From Apium graveolens (taxonomy: Eukaryota > Streptophyta > Magnoliopsida > Apiales > Apiaceae): 64,000 bases of DNA. Under the pieces are notes generated by a model. That model was not told the origin of the DNA. It did no database searches and saw only the letters and a program-made list of their open reading frames with translations. The translations under genes and the position numbers were made by a program. The stretch spans positions 309,892,565 through 309,956,564 of the forward strand of contig NC_133648.1 of the NCBI RefSeq assembly GCF_009905375.1, in the 5' to 3' direction. This document shows positions 60,246 through 64,000 of the stretch, in pieces; positions within the stretch are counted from its first letter, which is position 1; each line of letters begins with the position of its first letter.

Positions 60246-60579
60246 CACACTATCGAATTAGTCCCAAAGAGAGTGAGATTTTGAAAGAAAAGGTGGAGGA
60301 GTTTTTGCGCAAGGGATATATCCAAGAGAGTTTTAGTTTGTATGATGTACCTGCTTTGCTAACACCAAAGAAATATGGAACTTGAAGGATGTGTGTGGAT
60401 ACTGCACTACAAGAAAAATGTTAATAGACATCACACATTAGAAATCGGTCACTGATGCCACTGATGTCTCAAACATAATTGACATCACCCCGTATTTATT
60501 CGATGTCTTTCTATTTTTAAGACACCGTCTATTTGAAAACCGATGTCTTAAGTTGAGTTTTTTAATATGGAACGCGCGG

Positions 60580-60890
60580 CCTCCTCAATTCTTTTCCCCC
60601 TTAACAAAATTTTTATTCCCTCCTTGACAATTTTAGGTTTCCCCCTCTTAAATTGAATAAAAACTAAAAACTCTCTCATTCTCACTCCCTCTCACATCTC
60701 TCTCACAGCTCTCTCTGTCTCTCACAGCTCTCTCTCCGACAAGAACACACCCTTCTCATCACTCACTCACTGCTACTCACCACCTCTCACCACATCTGCT
60801 ATGCTCTCTTTTTCTCTCAGCTTTCTCTACTGTCTTCGCTCATCAGCTCTCTCTCTCTTTCAATTAGGTTATTTCTCTTTTCGTTTTCAT
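60580..60890 (+). promoter_or_regulatory. Pyrimidine-rich leader of the right-hand CACTA
   Basis: Repeats of CTCTCTCACAGCTCTCTC and related text (60,690-60,865), then AATTAGGTTATTTC as a donor-like border, and TCGAAACCCTAG repeated at 60,929, 60,948 and 60,974. Its layout is like the leader of the large CACTA at 4,940-5,345. Confidence 0.4.
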
Positions 60891-61239
60891 ATTATAAAGT
60901 AAAATTAATTGGTCTTCTTTGCATTAATCGAAACCCTGGTTTTTTAAATCGAAACCCTAGTTTTTTAATCAAAATCCTTTAAAGCGAAACCCTAGTTTTT
61001 AGAATTGGGGATTTTTTACAATAAAAATCCAAATTGAAGTACTGTATGGTGTTACTAATTATTTTGAATTTGTTTTATACAGGAATTGCAAATCAATCAT
61101 GATACGTGGCTTCAAGTTCTGGATATTCTTTCTACCACACAAAAGCTAAATATGAAATTCTTTGCGATCTAGGTTCGTTTAATGTCATACTTAGTTTTAT
61201 CTTTTTTTACTTTGATTTGATAGAATTAATAAAGGAGAG

Positions 61240-61401
61240 ATGGCTCGATATGACAGAGCAATGAACGTGTTCTCACCGGAGGGTCATCTACTTCAAGTGA
61301 AATACGCTATCGAAGCTGTCCGTAAAGGTAACGCCTCCGTCGATGTTAGAGGTAGTGATACTATCGTTCTCGGTGTTGAGAAGAAATCACATTTTACTTA
61401 A
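61240..61401 (+). pseudogene. Captured first exon of proteasome subunit alpha type-7
   Basis: The 53-codon frame from ATG at 61240 reads [34 protein letters not shown] and [15 protein letters not shown], then ends HFT and stop. This is the highly conserved N-terminus of the 20S proteasome alpha-7 subunit (PAD1 in Arabidopsis), with the YDRA..FSP.GHL signature of alpha subunits. Similarity stops exactly after EKKS, where the rest of the gene (about 195 residues) should follow. Changes at normally fixed places (Q-V-E-Y-A to Q-V-K-Y-A) suggest no constraint. It is a fragment in a CACTA element. Confidence 0.9.
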
Positions 61402-61790
61402 ATATCCTGAAGCCATTTTGCTTGATGACTGATGTTATGTTTGATTTGGTATTTATCGGGTGGTTAATTTGGTTTGATGATTTTTATAGCTATGTTGCAG
61501 AATTGTAGAGGTTTTATATTTTTGTAATTGGAATGTAGTATTTTAGGCATGTAAGAAATGATGTTGTTTTGCTTGATGTTTTTGATATTATGGTCTGATT
61601 AGTGGATTTTATTTTTCTTGTTATATTCCAGAACTGTAGTGATTTTAGTTACAGTCTGCAGGTGGGTTTTAGTAGTGAAGGAGCATATATCTCATGGCCT
61701 AAATGGAAATGGAACCTGTAGAAATCATTTCATGATAGCACGTATAAAACATGAACAATGATAACTAACATGGAGTACCTTAATTTGCAG
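61402..61790. other. Non-coding DNA between captured fragments
   Basis: Intron-like AT-rich text. A short open stretch near 61,658-61,729 (VGFSSEGAYISWPKWKWNL) is not recognised. Confidence 0.3.
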
Positions 61791-62886
61791 ATTGGTAATG
61801 CATACATAGACGAGGAAACTCAATTTAAAGGAACAATAGATTACTACTGGTCACATGCTTTACTATCTATTGCATGTGCCTTACTACTCTAAGATTGATA
61901 CTGACAGTATCACGTCTGAAGGAAAGTAAAAAATAGAAGGGAGGGAGATAAGAGACTATAGTAGTAGATCTGATAGATTATTGGTAAAAGATGATGAAAG
62001 ATTTGTGAAGGTGAGTGGAATGAGCAAACACGTGAGAAGGAACAAGTTGTAAAAATCCATGAAAGACAAATAACTGTAACATACATATTATGATTTTTTT
62101 TTGTCAGGTGTTATGATTTAAATGTTAATCAAATGAAGTAACAAATTCATCTTATGTGCTATCTATTTCCATTTTTCCAACTGAACATATTAAAATTTAC
62201 TGCTTTAAAGCTCTTTACAATATACAGCCCGATTGATCCATCTTGTTTTACATTTCAATACCTTATATTCATGAAGGATTCCCTGTTACCAAAACTAATT
62301 ATTTCCTATATCAAACCGAATGAGTCATCTTGATAGTGTATCTCTTTTTTGTAATGAAGCCCGATATGACTGTATTTTGCCTGACTAAGCTGTACTTGTT
62401 CCATCCTACCTGCATAGTCTATCATGTTGAAGCTACAGCTCCTGGTGTATCACTATGCTGAAAGACTTGTATTTTTGTTGATTGTTTATTTATACTTTTG
62501 TCCTCAGGTTGAATATGAAAAAATGCCTGGCTGGCAATCTGATATTTCTTCCATCAGAAACTACTCTGATCTGCCAAAGGCTGCACGTGACTACGTGGAA
62601 AGAATAGAAGAGCTTGTTGGTGTACCCGTTCATTACAAGAGATGGATGCCTTCATGTCACTATTCCTCCAAAGACATGGGAATCTTGCAGGTACACATAT
62701 CTAGTAGATTGTTAAATCACAGCTTATCATCTAATCTTAAAATTATTTGACTTACAATTGGTACTCTGACTAATTATATAACGTTGTTATCTGTAGTGGT
62801 GTAATTGATTATAAGGAAGCCCCAACAACAGTCTTGTCAGTTATCAAGGAACTTATGAACAGTGGCATCTGTGTCTGGCTATATAG
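61791..62886 (+). pseudogene. Captured exons of a serine carboxypeptidase-like protein
   Basis: Exon pieces: 61,791 to about 61,868 (IGNAYIDEETQFKGTIDYYW, then SHALLS), a family pattern IGN..ID.ET...G.IDY.W.HA; 62,644-62,690 ([14 protein letters not shown], followed by GTACAC); and 62,797-62,886 (GVIDYKEAPTTVLSVIKELM, then NSGICVWLY, followed by GTGAAC). The last two join in phase as W-E-S-C-S-G-V-I-D. These are regions about residues 230-260 and 360-410 of plant S10 carboxypeptidases, vacuolar or secreted enzymes or acyltransferases. The catalytic Ser, Asp and His regions are not present. An adenylosuccinate synthetase piece is fused directly to the front of the second exon. Confidence 0.82.
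62508..62636 (+). pseudogene. Captured last exon of adenylosuccinate synthetase
   Basis: From an acceptor CAG at 62,505-62,507 the frame reads [20 protein letters not shown], then [18 protein letters not shown] and VPVHY. This is the near-C-terminal part of plant adenylosuccinate synthetase (plastid enzyme of AMP synthesis, IMP plus Asp plus GTP). The family continues with IG(I/V)GPGRDA and ends soon after. Here the text switches right after VHY (62,636) to KRWMPSCHY, and 8 bases on it is serine carboxypeptidase exon in another frame. The junction is exon to exon without an intron. Confidence 0.88.
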
Positions 62887-63354
62887 GTGAACAAGAATTT
62901 TGCAATCCATTATACCCTTCGACCTACCTTATCCATACTTCTCTTCCCCTTCATATGTTTTTAGCCTTTTTCCATTCCATTTTCCGCAAGCAGTTGGTAT
63001 CTTTTCTATAGTATATATTACATTTGAAGAAAACCTAATTTTATACTGCATATTGTGCTATCTAATCAAAATAGAGTAATCTGAGCTGTTTGAAATGTGT
63101 AAAACTTGTATTTCTATTGTTTGCGTTTTTGTCTACTGAATTTACACATCTGAGACATGTTAACAAAATCATGGAAATTTCTTAATATCTCTTAAACAGT
63201 GTATAGAAGTAGAACTATATTATGCTTACTACACATTCTTTTTAAATTCTTCTGTTTTCTCCAGCTGACAGGAGAAAGAACGCATTGTGTATGTTGATAT
63301 GAGTAACCTTATTATTTGCCACTCCATGTATTATGATAATCTGTTTTGTTTCAG
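62887..63354. other. Non-coding DNA between captured fragments
   Basis: AT-rich intron-like DNA. TTCTCCAGCTGACAGGAG (63,255-63,272) contains an acceptor-like CAG but I recognise nothing after it. Confidence 0.3.
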
Positions 63355-63964
63355 ATGCATTGGTTCGTCAGGCATCAATGATTCTTAAGTGTAGTATATT
63401 GATGTACTACAAAAATAGCAGGGGTAGAATGTACCGTAAGCAGGTGAGCCAATGTACACTAAAAACAAAGGACCTAAAAATATTTATGTTAGTATCACCA
63501 CATAATAAAAAAAATTGTGAAAGAACTTCATACAAGATATTAACTCTTTGCAGATTATATTTCTTTTCTAACTGTAAATGTTTTTCAAGGGAAAAATGTT
63601 AACTTTAGTCGAGTATGTTGTACTGCTATACCGTGCTTTCCTTCCGGCTCCAGTTTGGTATCATTTCTTTTCGAACAATGAATATGGAAGCCTCTTTTCA
63701 TCTCTAATTGCGGGGCTGTACTTGACTTTTAAGCTCATATCTATCGTTGAGAAGGTATGATTCTCTATGTGTTTGATGTATTAAGTGATCTTTGTTTTCT
63801 TATATATTGTTCCTGGTTTAATTATATCTAGTATGTAAAAGTAACAAACTGGGAAACTAATGTTAAGTTCTTTGGGTTTCCCTCAGGTTCAATATCTCTT
63901 TGCTTCTTTAAAGGCTATGCTTCGCACATAGATTCAGTATGGAACTTATGCTACATCGGAGCAG
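63355..63964 (+). pseudogene. Captured exons of an RNFT1-like RING E3 ubiquitin ligase (membrane part)
   Basis: Three exons: 63,355-63,443 ([20 protein letters not shown], then SRGRMYRKQ), 63,590-63,754 ([20 protein letters not shown], then [20 protein letters not shown] and LISIVEKV) and 63,887-63,964 (VQYLFASLKAM, stop, IQYGTYATSEQ). They match the membrane-spanning middle of plant RNFT1-like E3 ligases, where the RING domain follows after the YGSYAT(S/A)EQ stretch. Exon borders are normal and phases fit. The TAG in the third exon and the lack of upstream exons mark it as a fragment. It may go on past the window edge, and the RING domain could be there. Confidence 0.82.
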
Positions 63965-64000
63965 GTGCACTACTGTCTTTTGTCATATAAGACCACTTAT

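Larger units (their letters stand above)
54770..60404 (+). pseudogene. Ty3/gypsy gag-pol fragment, split by a CACTA
   Basis: Gag: SLPPDYEQILFQQYQRYR (54,775) and KQVARYLRGLKSFIRERIG (54,902), on to about 55,230. A worn zinc knuckle reads YRYNIPGHRSNEC (55,250) with both leading cysteines as tyrosine. A protease-like part has VVIDNGSMKNIIGKDTV (55,510), and later YHLLLGTP (55,724). The RT start is EVMPEEVPDELPPMRDILY (56,003), leading to NFP and C at 56,101. After the CACTA the frame resumes at 60,249 with [20 protein letters not shown] and [11 protein letters not shown], then MCVDT, stopping at 60,404 where another CACTA starts. Many stops; no LTRs seen. It is a dead fragment. Confidence 0.88.
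60405..64000 (+). mobile_element. Left part of a Pack-type CACTA with at least four captured genes, running off the window
   Basis: It starts CACTACAAGAAAAATG at 60405, directly within the gypsy RT text, with subterminal ACATCGGT-related motifs (GACATCAC, CCGATGTC) to about 60,545. A leader-like pyrimidine-rich zone follows, then exon fragments of proteasome subunit alpha-7, serine carboxypeptidase, adenylosuccinate synthetase and an RNFT1-like E3 ligase. The right end and target duplication are outside the window (left flank CTG). The subterminal motif relates it to the large element at 4.7-21.7 kb, but no transposase is seen in the 3.6 kb available. Confidence 0.8.

Overview
The window is AT-rich plant nuclear DNA, best read as a repeat-dense, gene-poor stretch of a eudicot genome. 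Plant origin rests on CACTA (En/Spm) transposons, Ty3/gypsy pieces, and fragments of plant genes with intact GT-AG intron borders. An Apiales-type genome is only a guess. I find no intact protein-coding host gene.

Layout: (1) 0.7-4.0 kb, 22.2-31.3 kb, 39.1-39.7 kb and 48.3-53.0 kb hold seven decayed partial copies of one plant WD40-like (transducin-superfamily) gene. They are embedded in blocks that are duplicated within the window (22.9-31.4 kb against 44.7-53.9 kb, plus 1.6-4.7 kb). (2) 4,718-21,743 is an autonomous-type but dead CACTA element with a TNP2/DUF4218/DUF4216 transposase and a second Transposase_24/Ulp1-like gene. A different CACTA (10,826-17,742) is nested inside an exon of that second gene. 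(3) 23.6-26.0 kb and 49.1-51.6 kb are duplicated minus-strand fragments of a related CACTA carrying an Ulp1-like protease domain. (4) 34.1-34.9 kb and 54.8-60.4 kb are Ty3/gypsy pol and gag-pol fragments. Each abuts or is split by CACTA elements of a third family (34,941-39,105 and 56,102-60,245). (5) 40,353-44,199 is a fourth CACTA type filled with a satellite-like array. (6) 60,405 to the end is the left part of a fifth CACTA.

The most striking theme is host-gene capture. Four CACTA elements carry exon fragments of unrelated cellular genes: ERDJ2/Sec63-like (16.6 kb); NRT1/PTR transporter plus unidentified exons (36.5-37.9 kb); long-chain acyl-CoA synthetase plus a short-chain-dehydrogenase-like C-terminus (57.3-59.6 kb); and proteasome alpha-7, serine carboxypeptidase, adenylosuccinate synthetase and an RNFT1-like E3 ligase (61.2-64.0 kb). 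The last set includes an exon-internal fusion. A second theme is that two CACTA elements with unrelated ends carry the same ~180-bp satellite in opposite orientations. Five insertions have readable 3-bp target-site duplications. One has an empty site in a paralogous copy, and two restore a reading frame when removed conceptually, so the order of events can be read. All family assignments come from reading translations and remembered family motifs; no search was run.
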